Part shown: positions 15,793 to 25,000 of the stretch, piece by piece | Position numbering within the stretch: the stretch's first letter is position 1 | How the letters are laid out: each line of letters begins with the position of its first letter | Assembly: GCA_020634495.1 (NCBI GenBank) | Contig: JACKBR010000061.1 | Coordinates: forward strand, 1-27,937 | Reading direction: 5' to 3' | Length of the DNA: 27,937 nucleotides | Source: Ardenticatenaceae bacterium | Lineage (GTDB): Bacteria; Chloroflexota; Anaerolineae; Promineifilales; Promineifilaceae | Translations under genes and position numbers: made by a program | The notes under the pieces: generated by a model | Told to the model about the DNA's origin: nothing | The model's input: the letters and a program-made list of their open reading frames with translations, nothing else | The model's database searches: none

Positions 15793-16440
15793 ATGCGTGA
15801 GTTAGAACAGTTAGTAAACAATGCCAGAAATGGCAGACATTCAATTGAAGAACGACAAGAAGCTTTTGCCCAGCTTGTGGGCGAATTTTATGAGGCTGCC
15901 TTTCGCTGGGCCTTTAGCCGGTTGAACGATGCTGATTTAGCCCAGGATGCCGTGCAAGAGGCGTTTGTGGTCGCTTACCAGATGCTGCATCAGCTAAAGG
16001 AGCCAAAGGCATTTGCGGGTTGGTTCAAGCAAATTGTGCTTAGCCAAACCTATCGCTTGCTGCGCGACACACGGCCGTTGACGCTGGCAGTGGATATTTC
16101 CCAGGAGATGATGGCCTCGGAACCAGGCCCGGCTGCCCTCATAGAAAATGATGAAATGAAAGAGCGGGTGATGACGGCCGTTCAAGCCTTGCCAGAAAAA
16201 GAGCAGGTTGTTACCAAACTGTTTTATCTCAATGGCTACTCCCAAAAAGAAATTGCGCGTCTGCTAGAACTGCCGCTAACAACCGTAAAAAAGCGGCTGC
16301 AATACGCCCGCCAAAACTTACGCGGCCTACTCGTTAGCATGGTCGATGCCCTTGCGCCAGAGCCAGACCCTGTTCCGGCTCCTGTGCCGATTCCGGTACG
16401 CACCCGACCCATTCGTTTACCAGACACCCCAGAGTGGTAA
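15793..16440 (+). CDS. RNA polymerase sigma factor, ECF-like, with proline-rich tail
   Basis: About 215 residues. Region 2 is clear: FRWAFSRLNDADLAQDAVQE, AFVVAYQMLHQLKEPKAFAG and WFKQIVLSQTYRLLRD. Region 4 follows: AVQALPEKEQVVTKLFYLNG, YSQKEIARLLELPLTTVKKR and LQYARQNLR. There is no region 1 or 3, as in extracytoplasmic-function sigma factors. After region 4 is an unusual tail of about 25 residues rich in Pro and Val (PEPDPVPAPVPIPVRTRP). Start choice: a TTG at 15781 and ATGs at 15790 and 15793 are in frame; GGAG at 15783 gives the best spacing to 15793. No anti-sigma gene is adjacent, so the tail may be the regulatory part; that is inference. The next gene is ftsH, 154 bp downstream on the same strand. 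Membrane proteases of that kind destroy anti-sigma factors in some systems, but a link here is unproven. Confidence 0.9.
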   Translation: MRELEQLVNNARNGRHSIEERQEAFAQLVGEFYEAAFRWAFSRLNDADLAQDAVQEAFVVAYQMLHQLKEPKAFAGWFKQIVLSQTYRLLRDTRPLTLAVDISQEMMASEPGPAALIENDEMKERVMTAVQALPEKEQVVTKLFYLNGYSQKEIARLLELPLTTVKKRLQYARQNLRGLLVSMVDALAPEPDPVPAPVPIPVRTRPIRLPDTPEW

Positions 16441-16594
16441 AAGGAGAGCAAATCGCTCTCTGTCTGCTTGAATCCTCTCTGGTTTAAGCGTACAATGTTC
16501 AATAGTTCAGGCAAGATTAAGCAAAAGCTAGGTTTGAAATTAACTTAATGCAGCAATCATCTTGGCTTTTACATAAAATAGTGAGTTAGAGATT

Positions 16595-18541
16595 ATGGAT
16601 GAGCAACCAAATGAAAATCGCCCATCGGTGCCAACCTGGGTGTGGATTATTACGATATTTGCCGTTATCGTAGGGTTACAGTTGTTGTTTAGCGGCCGTT
16701 TAAGCGGCCCAGAAGAAATTAGCCAGCAGCAGTTTTTCTCCCTGGTAGAAAACAATGAAGTAGATGTGATTGAACTCAGCGGGGACAGCCTGGAGGCGTA
16801 TCGAATCGATGCCACTGGTGAAGCTGTGTCGGTTGGCGTCACCACCAAAGATTCCCAAAGCTCATTGGAAGATGTGCTTACCTACAACGGCTTGAACAAT
16901 GAAAAACTAGATGAACTGGGTGTAGAAGTGCAGGTACGCAACCAATCGCTGCGCAACAACCTGTTTAGCATCATCATCACCATTGGCCCTGTTTTGCTGC
17001 TGATTTGGATTTTTAGCCGGGGCTTCCGGCAAATGCAGGGCGGCGGCGGTAACAGCATTTTTGGATTCGGCCGTAGCCGCGCCAAAAACCTGAGCGACGC
17101 CGATCGCCCAACTGTGACTTTTGATGATGTGGCTGGTGTGGATGAGGCTAAGCTGGAATTGGCTGAAGTGGTGCAGTTCCTGCGCGAACCGGAAAAGTTT
17201 GTGCAGGTGGGTGCCCGCATTCCCAAGGGTGTGCTGATGGTTGGCCCGCCCGGAACAGGTAAAACATTGTTGGCCCGTGCCGTTGCTGGTGAAGCTGGCG
17301 TGCCCTTCTTCCATATTTCTGGCTCGGAATTTGTAGAAATGTTTGTGGGTGTGGGTGCCAGCCGCGTGCGTGACTTGTTTGAAAAAGCCAAGCAATCTGC
17401 GCCTTCCATTGTATTTGTAGATGAAATTGATGCCGTTGGGCGGCAGCGTGGCGCTGGCTTAGGCGGTGGCCATGATGAGCGTGAACAAACCTTGAACCAG
17501 ATTCTGGTAGAGATGGATGGTTTTGACAACGACACCAACGTGATTGTGATGGCGGCTACCAACCGGGCCGACATTTTAGACCCGGCGCTGCTGCGGCCTG
17601 GCCGTTTTGACCGCAAGGTGTTTGTTGATTTGCCAGACGTGCGTGGCCGCGAAAAGATTTTAGAGGTTCATGCGCGGGGCAAACCGATTAGCAAAGAGGT
17701 GGAGCTAAAAGAGTTTGCCAAGCTAACGGCCGGTTTTTCTGGGGCAGATTTGGAGAATTTGCTTAATGAAGCAGCTATTTTTGCCGCCCGACGCGATCAG
17801 CGCACCATTGGCAACCTGGAATTTCAGGATGCGTTTGACCGCATTGCCCTCGGCCCAGAAAAGAAGAGCCGGGTGATGAGCCAGGAAGATAAAGAAACGG
17901 TGGCTTATCATGAGTCGGGCCACGCAGTGGTTAGCTTTTTCTTGCCCAATACAGACCCGGTGCAGAAGATCACCATTGTGCCTCGCGGCCGGGCTGGTGG
18001 GTACGTGATGCCGCTGCCAGAAGACCGCATGGTGTATTCGCGGGAGTATATTTTGGACAATATTTGTTGGGGACTTGGTGGACGTGCGGCAGAAGAGGTG
18101 TTTTTCGGCCGTATTACCACGGGCGCTTCCAACGATCTGCAAAATGCGACCCGCCGGGCCAAGGCGATGATAATGAATTATGGCATGTCGGACTCGCTGG
18201 GTCTGCCAACGTATGGCGACCAAAGCAGCAGCCCGTTTGTGGGTCGTGATTATTATGGTTTAAGTGGCGGTCGAGATTACAGCGAAGAGGCTGCCAGGGC
18301 TATTGATCAGGAAGTCAAGAAGATTTTGGATGAGAATTATGCTCGGGCGAAGAAAATCATTGAGGACAATCGGGAAAGAATGGTGGCTTTGGCCAACAAG
18401 CTGATGGAAGTTGAAACGATGGATCGGCCTGAGTTTGAAAAACTGATGAATGAAACGGCATCAATTCAATCTGAAAATGGTCAGGCTGATGTGGATGGCG
18501 TGAATGAAGCCCTGGTTGAGGAGAAAACGTCGGCTGATTAA
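16595..18541 (+). CDS. ftsH: ATP-dependent zinc metalloprotease FtsH
   Basis: Membrane-anchored AAA+ protease that degrades damaged membrane proteins and short-lived regulators. 648 residues, a normal length. Two membrane helices (about 15-32 and 122-141) flank an extracytoplasmic FtsH-ext domain. The AAA module shows GPPGTGKT (217-224), a Walker B ending [15 protein letters not shown], and the second region of homology [20 protein letters not shown]. The zinc site is HESGH (439-443; most members have HEAGH) with third ligand D514 in [11 protein letters not shown]. The C-terminus ends in an acidic tail (VEEKTSAD). It contains no exact ACGGCCGT copy, only near matches such as GCGGCCGT and TCGGCCGT. 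It converges on the AfsR-like gene across a shared terminator. Confidence 0.98.
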   Translation: MDEQPNENRPSVPTWVWIITIFAVIVGLQLLFSGRLSGPEEISQQQFFSLVENNEVDVIELSGDSLEAYRIDATGEAVSVGVTTKDSQSSLEDVLTYNGLNNEKLDELGVEVQVRNQSLRNNLFSIIITIGPVLLLIWIFSRGFRQMQGGGGNSIFGFGRSRAKNLSDADRPTVTFDDVAGVDEAKLELAEVVQFLREPEKFVQVGARIPKGVLMVGPPGTGKTLLARAVAGEAGVPFFHISGSEFVEMFVGVGASRVRDLFEKAKQSAPSIVFVDEIDAVGRQRGAGLGGGHDEREQTLNQILVEMDGFDNDTNVIVMAATNRADILDPALLRPGRFDRKVFVDLPDVRGREKILEVHARGKPISKEVELKEFAKLTAGFSGADLENLLNEAAIFAARRDQRTIGNLEFQDAFDRIALGPEKKSRVMSQEDKETVAYHESGHAVVSFFLPNTDPVQKITIVPRGRAGGYVMPLPEDRMVYSREYILDNICWGLGGRAAEEVFFGRITTGASNDLQNATRRAKAMIMNYGMSDSLGLPTYGDQSSSPFVGRDYYGLSGGRDYSEEAARAIDQEVKKILDENYARAKKIIEDNRERMVALANKLMEVETMDRPEFEKLMNETASIQSENGQADVDGVNEALVEEKTSAD

Positions 18542-18603
18542 TACGGTGAACGGAATGCGTTCTTAGCCATTTCTATGGAAAGTGGCAAAAGGAAAGTTAT
18601 AGG

Positions 18604-18642
18604 AGCCTTCTTGCGATATGTTTAATTGCAAGAAGGCTTTTT
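18604..18642. terminator. bidirectional terminator between ftsH and the AfsR-like gene
   Basis: Perfect 11-bp arms, AGCCTTCTTGC (18604-18614) and GCAAGAAGGCT (18628-18638), followed by a T run on the plus strand. It lies 62 bp after the ftsH stop and directly at the end of the convergent gene, so it mainly serves ftsH. Confidence 0.88.
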
Positions 18643-21600
18643 ATATTTCAGACAGTTGGAGAATATCGGCTACGGCCGTTTCCAAAGAATCACTATTTTC
18701 GGCAAGGTTGGTGGGGGGAACGGCCGTTGCTGGCAAGCGTTGTTGTAGCTGGCGGGCCTCGTCGGCGGCATGTTTACGAATAGCAGGTTGAGCCAGCAGC
18801 CAGTTTACTAAGCGTGCCGCTCGCTCCGCCTGCCCCGAATTGGCAAACAGCGTAGCCACATTGACCAAAATCTCCAGCAAAACCGGCGTTGCTCGTACCT
18901 CTAAAGCGGCGGCCAAGGCCGCCTGATACGCCTGAAGCGAATCTGAAAAAGCGGCCGTTTTACCGTAAACCTGCCCCATGTGATTGTGAGCGTAGGCAAC
19001 GCCAATGGCATAACCAATTTCCCGACAAACGGCCAAACTTTCCTGATAAAGCTGAAGACTCCTGGCAAAATCTTCCCTGGCAAAGGCCAGGTTTCCTAAA
19101 TTGGTCAGGGCAAAGCCGATTCCCTTCTGGTCGCCAATTTCGCGGAATGTTTGGAGGCATTCTTGCAGGTCGATATGCGCCTGCTGATATTCCCCAACCA
19201 GCCAGCCCAGATGCCCTAAATTGTTGAGCGAATAAGCCATCCCGCGCCGGTCGCCAATGGCCCGCTTTAGCTCCATGCTTTGGCGGTAAAAATGCCCTGC
19301 TTCTTCGTATTCGCCCAGAGTGTCGGCCACGCTGCCCAAATTATTAAGGCAGAGCGCCAAGCCTCGTTTGTCGCCAATTTCTTGGCGCAGCGCCATGCTG
19401 TCCTGGTAATAGCGCCGGGCTTCGGCAAACTCTCCCAGGGTGTAGGCCACGTTGCCCAGGCGTAACAAGACGTTTGCTTCGCCCCAAACCTCGCCGCTTT
19501 TGTGGTAGATTAGCCGGCTCTCTTCCTGGCGCTCTCGCGATTCGGCATAGTTGCCAGCCATTTCTGAAACGACGCCCAGGACACTTTGTACGGCCGCAAC
19601 TTCAAGAGGAACAGACAACGGCCGTAAAATGGCCAAACTTTCCTCCATGATCCGCCGACCATCCTCAATTTGCGACATGCGCACCAACAGACGCCCTTGC
19701 CTGGAAAGCGCCTTGCCCTGGAGCAGGGAGTTTTGCTCTGCCACGTCGGCAACCTGGGCAAAAAGCTCTGAGCCTTCCTTGAACCAACTTCGGGTCTGGT
19801 AAAAGCGATAAAGCGCCTCCATCGCCTGATCCAACGCGGCAACATCGCGGCTTTCAATCGCCTGCCGCCACGCCTGGCGCACGTTTTCGATGGTGGCGCT
19901 GATCTCTGCCAGGGCAGCGGCCTGTCCTTCTTGCAGCAGCGCCGTCTCACGCACCCGCAAGAAGCGCATGAAGTAGCTGGTGTGTCTGGAGAGTACGGCC
20001 GTTTTCTCTTCAGCCGCCAATTTTTCTGCCCCATACTGGCGCAGAATCTCTGGAATTTCGTACTGGCCTTCGGCATTGCGCTGAATGAGCGACTTGTCCG
20101 TGAGCGTCAGCAGCAAAGGCAAAGACGCATCGGCCACCGCGCCAGCCGCTTCCAGGCTAAACCCGCCGCGAAAAACAGAGAGCATCCCAAAAACAGCCCG
20201 TTCCTGATCAGAAAGCAAACGCCAGGAATGTTCAAAAACCGCCCGCAGGCTGCGATGCCTTTGCGGCACATTGCGCAAAGTGGTGGCCAAAAAATCCAGA
20301 TCGCGCTCAATTTGCTGCACAATTTCCTGGCAAGAAAGCATCCGAATCCAGGTAGAAGCCAGCTCAATCCCCAGCGGTAGCCCACTCACCAAACGGCAAA
20401 TTTGGGCAATGTCTGCCGCCTGGGCCTCATTGAAGGAAAAATCTGTCCGTACCTGGCTGGCCCGCTCGACAAATAATGAAACGGCGCTGCAAGATTCAAC
20501 ATGCTCGCTGCCAATTGGCGGACATTGTAAACCGTACAGCTCTACCAGAGATTCGCCTACCAAATTCAGTCGTTCTTGAGAGGTAATCAGGAGTTGAATG
20601 CCGGGGGCAAATTGCAGCAGTTCATCAATCAGAGAAGCGCCATCCAGCAAATGCTCAAAATTATCCAGCACCAGCAGCATTTCTTTTTCTCGTAAAAAGT
20701 TAAGCAGTTGGGCTTTTTGCTCTTCTTCGCTGCTGCCCCCATAAAAAGTGTATTGCACCGTTTCGGCAATTGTTACGACCAGGAATTCGACGTCGCTGAC
20801 CGGGGCCAAGGGCACAAAATAGACGCCGTGGCTGTACTTGTCTTGCCGGTTTTTGGCCACTTCTAGCGCCAGGCGCGTTTTGCCGGTGCCGCCGGAGCCA
20901 ATGATCGTAACCAAACGGCCGTTTGGCTGGGCCAGAATCGCTTCAATTTCGGTCATTTCCTCATCGCGTCCTACAAATGAGGTGAGCTGTTGGGGCAGGC
21001 GGCTCTTGGGTGGCGGTTTGGGCGTCGGCTGGGAAACGGCCGTATCCACCCTTTTTTCAAATACGCCCGCGATGATCTGTTCGTATAATGCGGCCGTTTC
21101 TGGCTGTGGCGGAACGCCCAACTCCTTATCCAAAAGCTGAACACATTCCTCATATTGGCGCAGCGCACTGGAGCGCTGGCCAGCCAGGGCAAATAGCTCC
21201 ATTTGTGCCCGATGAGCTGGTTCATGCAGCGGATCGAGCGCCAGCCAGCGCCGCCCCATCTGGATTGCCAGCTCATAATCTTGTTGGAGCAGGTAGCAGC
21301 GCATCATGAGCTTGAGGCCACCGGACAACATGCGCCGGTACGTTTCACTGTAAAACGCCTGCCAATCGTCAAACTCGGTGCTGTCTGAAAGCGTAAAGCC
21401 AGCCAAAAAATCACCGCGATAAAGCGCAACCGCTTCCTGCAAATAGGGGAGGCAATCTTCACAATTGGCTTGATCAACTTCCTGCGGGCATTGGTTTACC
21501 AGGCTGCTAAAGCGGTGAATGTCGATGTTTAGCCCGGCCTGCGGTGGCAAGGTAAGCGTGTTGCGGTCGGCAATGAGCCAGCTTTTGCCAATGGCATTGT

Positions 21601-21814
21601 TCAACGCTGCCAGGGTGCGGCGCAAGGTGGCTTTGGCGCGTACTTCGTCAGATTCTGGCCAGAGGAGGGCCGCCACTGTGCTGCGGCTTTGTGCCTTGCC
21701 CGTAACTGCCAGGTAAGCCAGCAGGGCAATGGCTTTGCGCGTATCAACCGAAATTGGTTTGCCATCTATTTCAATGGTGGGTGGCCCAAGTAGTTGGATT
21801 GATAAATGTGGCAA
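18641..21814 (-). CDS. AfsR/SARP-like regulator: wHTH-BTAD-NB-ARC-TPR
   Basis: A protein of about 1057 residues. Order (numbering from an in-frame TTG at 21841): OmpR-like winged helix (12-100; LSIQLLGPPTIEIDGKPISV, RKAIALLAYLAVTG, RSTVAALLWPESDEVRAKAT); BTAD helical domain (107-256; RGDFLAGF, DDWQAFYSETYRRMLSG, LDPLHEPAHRAQMELFALAG); NB-ARC ATPase (285-600; FVGRDEEM, Walker A GSGGTGKT 315-322, Walker B LLVLDNFE 389-396, GLPLGIELA 487-495); then long TPR arrays (about 640-1030) with repeated LNNLGxxxxxxGEYxxA. No ATG fits. The TTG at 21814 has GGAG nine bases ahead and gives the start usual for this family, so I prefer it over the TTG at 21841. BTAD winged helices bind tandem heptamers with 11-bp spacing, and a CGTAACG pair with exactly that period lies in the upstream intergenic region. 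Likely an activator of the divergent secreted protease. Confidence 0.93.
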   Translation of the reverse strand: MPHLSIQLLGPPTIEIDGKPISVDTRKAIALLAYLAVTGKAQSRSTVAALLWPESDEVRAKATLRRTLAALNNAIGKSWLIADRNTLTLPPQAGLNIDIHRFSSLVNQCPQEVDQANCEDCLPYLQEAVALYRGDFLAGFTLSDSTEFDDWQAFYSETYRRMLSGGLKLMMRCYLLQQDYELAIQMGRRWLALDPLHEPAHRAQMELFALAGQRSSALRQYEECVQLLDKELGVPPQPETAALYEQIIAGVFEKRVDTAVSQPTPKPPPKSRLPQQLTSFVGRDEEMTEIEAILAQPNGRLVTIIGSGGTGKTRLALEVAKNRQDKYSHGVYFVPLAPVSDVEFLVVTIAETVQYTFYGGSSEEEQKAQLLNFLREKEMLLVLDNFEHLLDGASLIDELLQFAPGIQLLITSQERLNLVGESLVELYGLQCPPIGSEHVESCSAVSLFVERASQVRTDFSFNEAQAADIAQICRLVSGLPLGIELASTWIRMLSCQEIVQQIERDLDFLATTLRNVPQRHRSLRAVFEHSWRLLSDQERAVFGMLSVFRGGFSLEAAGAVADASLPLLLTLTDKSLIQRNAEGQYEIPEILRQYGAEKLAAEEKTAVLSRHTSYFMRFLRVRETALLQEGQAAALAEISATIENVRQAWRQAIESRDVAALDQAMEALYRFYQTRSWFKEGSELFAQVADVAEQNSLLQGKALSRQGRLLVRMSQIEDGRRIMEESLAILRPLSVPLEVAAVQSVLGVVSEMAGNYAESRERQEESRLIYHKSGEVWGEANVLLRLGNVAYTLGEFAEARRYYQDSMALRQEIGDKRGLALCLNNLGSVADTLGEYEEAGHFYRQSMELKRAIGDRRGMAYSLNNLGHLGWLVGEYQQAHIDLQECLQTFREIGDQKGIGFALTNLGNLAFAREDFARSLQLYQESLAVCREIGYAIGVAYAHNHMGQVYGKTAAFSDSLQAYQAALAAALEVRATPVLLEILVNVATLFANSGQAERAARLVNWLLAQPAIRKHAADEARQLQQRLPATAVPPTNLAENSDSLETAVADILQLSEI

Positions 21815-21913
21815 CTCGATTCTCTCCTGCAAGGGCTGCAATAAAAAGACGAAATTAGTTTTACCAGGAAATATTTACAGCCAGCGCCACTAATCGTGTC
21901 TCTAAAGTATACC

Positions 21914-21942
21914 CGTAACGTCTTCGTAACGGTAGCGTTGCG
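21914..21942 (+). promoter_or_regulatory. CGTAACG direct-repeat site, SARP-like operator (copy 1)
   Basis: CGTAACG (21914-21920), four bases, CGTAACG (21925-21931), four bases, then a third weaker unit CGTTGCG (21936-21942): three heptamers with an 11-bp period. It lies between the divergent AfsR-like regulator and the M6 protease gene, about 125 bp before the protease ATG. The same pair occurs upstream of the second secreted protease gene. A clear -10 is not visible at the expected spacing here. Confidence 0.65.
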
Positions 21943-22065
21943 AGGAAGTTCCGATCCTGTAACGGCCGTTCCCTATCCTACCTTTGTTGCAGAAGCAAAA
22001 GGCCAATTTCTGCTCTGCAATCTCAAAAATCATCATGCTGATCCGTTATTGAAGGAGGATTCAAA

Positions 22066-25000
22066 ATGGAGCAAAGAAAGAAGATAGGAACACATTGGCG
22101 TAAAGGAATTGCACTATTTTTTGCCGCTCTGCTCATCGTAGCAGGGCTTACGGCCGTTTCTGGCCCCGGTGTGCGGGCAGAAGCGCCTACCGCAGCCGTT
22201 GCTTCTGGCTGGACACTCATTAAATTCCCCCAAGTTCAGCCAGTTTGCACTGGCGTTGGCTACCAGGGCGCAGCCTATTTTGACCGCCTCGACTGCGGTT
22301 TTGGCTATGTTGCCGTGTCAGAAACGACCGCCACATCCAGCGTCACCGTTCAATTTATTGATGCGTCCGGGGTGGTTCGTGACACACAGACCGCCTCTTA
22401 CCGCGAAGAAGATGTTGCCTGGGAGTTTGATATTACCCCCGGCACCGATTGGGCACCTGGCCCGGTCACAATTCGGGTAAACAATGTAGATGGCGTTAGC
22501 GGCAACTTTGGTGAATCCAGCATCACCTTGAACCAGTTGGGTGCAGTGGTTGCCCCGACTGGTTTTGGCTATACCCCAGGGGATGACATCGAGGTTACCG
22601 GAACCGTTTTCGAACTCGACCAGATTCCCCCGCTGGCCAGTGCCCAAGAAACACCCGTTGGGGCAACGCTTTACGTGCAAGTTGTGGCCGCCGATGGCAC
22701 GATTAGCGGCCCTTACGGCCCCGTCACGGCCGATTCGCTAGACGGCACCTTTACCACCACCATCCCCGGCAGCGCTACCCAGGCGATTACGGCCGATGCG
22801 ACGACCAATTACCAAACGGCCGTTGCCATTGAAGTCATCGACGCAACCTACACCGACCTGCTCACGGGTGAATGGGCAGGCGCACGGGCTGGCTCTGGCT
22901 CCGTAACGCTATCCGTACCGCCGGACACCTTGTTGGTTGAGAGCAGCTTTGTCTCTTCCGTTGGTTGGGTGAAACCAGGCGATACCTATCCCTTCCGCGT
23001 GTTTGTGCGCAACTTTAGCAATACTACCGAAACCAACGCCGTGGTCACCATTCCCCCAGTAGATGGCACAACCTACACCCAGGTAAGCCCGCTAAACGGC
23101 TCCGGCAGCGCCGTCATCAACGGCGACGGCTCCATCACCTGGACGGTTGGCACGGTAGAGGCAGCCAGCAATGGGAACGCAACCCTTAAAACCCTGGTGG
23201 TGGAAGGCACGGCCGATACGCTGGGCCAGGACCCGCAAATTGTGTGGAAAGACCTCTCCAGCACGGCAACACTCACCTATGATGGCAGCCCGGCTGGTTT
23301 AAGCTCCATGAGCCACGGCCCCAAGGTGATTCCCCCGAATGGCGGCTACGAGACGGCGCGTTACGGCGATCGGCCGTTCCCCGTTGTGCCCGTGGATTAT
23401 TTTGACCGCAAACATGATCCCGCCCACACAGGCGAGACTTTGGCCAACAAGATTAATTCCCCAGACATTCCAGGCTCTACCTTTAACCTGTTCCAGGAAA
23501 TTTCTCTGACCCAGCTGTACCCCAACGGTACGGTGCCTTCGGCAGCCATTGCTTCGGCGGGATGGGAGTATGCCCCTGGCTTCCAATTTAGCGCCCTGTC
23601 TCCACAGGGAACTTGTACAGGTTTAACTTATAGTGCGGCGCAGGATACGGCCGTTTACCCCGAACGTATCGTCAATGGCTGGTACCAACTGCCGGGCGAC
23701 ACAGGCTACTATGGCTCAGATCGCTTTGGATCGGCCGTTGTTGGCGCACTGGCTGGCGTAGGCCCGTTGCTAGACATTGATTCCGCTTGTGGCCCCACCG
23801 GCAAAGCCGTCTTCGACGCGGCCCAAATTGCCGACCCCGAAATTGATTACAACGAATACGACACCGACAAAGACGGCGTTGTGGACTTCTTCATGATGGT
23901 TTTTGTGGGCGACGGCGGTAACGGCGCTTCTCAACTGAGCGTGCCCCCCTACGACAACATCTGGCCCCATTCCTCCAGCCTGGAATTCTACTTCAGCGAC
24001 GAGGCCACCGGGCTAAAAGGCTACATCTCCGATGACCAGCTCAAGAGCTTAACCGAAGTACCGCAATGCTGGACATCCACCGATTACGCCACCTACGACG
24101 ACTGTGCTGCCAACGGCGGTACCGGTCTGGACAATCTGCCCGTGTTCGTTCGCGTCGGCCCCTACAACGTCAATCCAGAATCCGCCATCGACAACGCCAG
24201 CGTGATTTCCCACGAGTATGGCCACTCCCTGGGCTTGCCCGACTTCTACTCGCTGGGCGACCGCGAAACCTACGGCGATTGGAACCTGATGGCCACCGAC
24301 AAGTCGCATCACATGGACATCTTTGGCAAGCAAGAGATGGGCTGGGTTGTGCCTCTGCCGCTAGACCCCAATCAAACCGTTAACGTAAGCGATTGGGCTG
24401 ATTCCAAACTGGACATTGGCGAAATCCACTGGCAGCAGCCGGATGGGACACCGTACGTACTTTCCGCAGCCAACGGCCATCAAAACATCCACAATGCCGA
24501 AGCCTACGTGGCCCAACTGCCATCCCGACTGCTCATCGACCCGGCCAAAGTAGCCGCGGGCGCTTCCCCAGACCACGTTTGGTGGTCCAACTCCGGCAAC
24601 GATTTTGGCTGCGCTCCCTCAGGCGGGCACAATCTGGACATCTTCCTGCCAGAATTGGCAACCCTGCCAGCCGGAACCCAGGTGACGGTTGAGTTTAACT
24701 CCTATTTCGACATTGAATGGGATTATGATTACGGCTTTGTCCTGGTTTCCACCGATGGCGGTGCAAATTATCAATCTGTTGCCTCCGACAATGGCTACAC
24801 CACCGATGCAGCCCAAAACCCCAACGCCAACTCTTGCCAGCAGCAGTATGGCAACGGCCTGACGGGTACAAGCGGCTCCTATGCCGCAGGCACTTCAGCC
24901 ACGGATCGCCTGTTGGGTAACTTCCCCGACGGTGGCTTTTTACCAGACAGCTACGATCTAACGTTTGCCGCTGGCAGCAGCACCGTGCTGCGCTTCAGCT

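Noticed and set aside
22907..22925. Another CGTAACG within the M6 gene as a regulator site (also one inside the L,D-transpeptidase gene near 14077)
   Set aside because: These are single heptamers inside coding sequence without a second unit at 11 bp.
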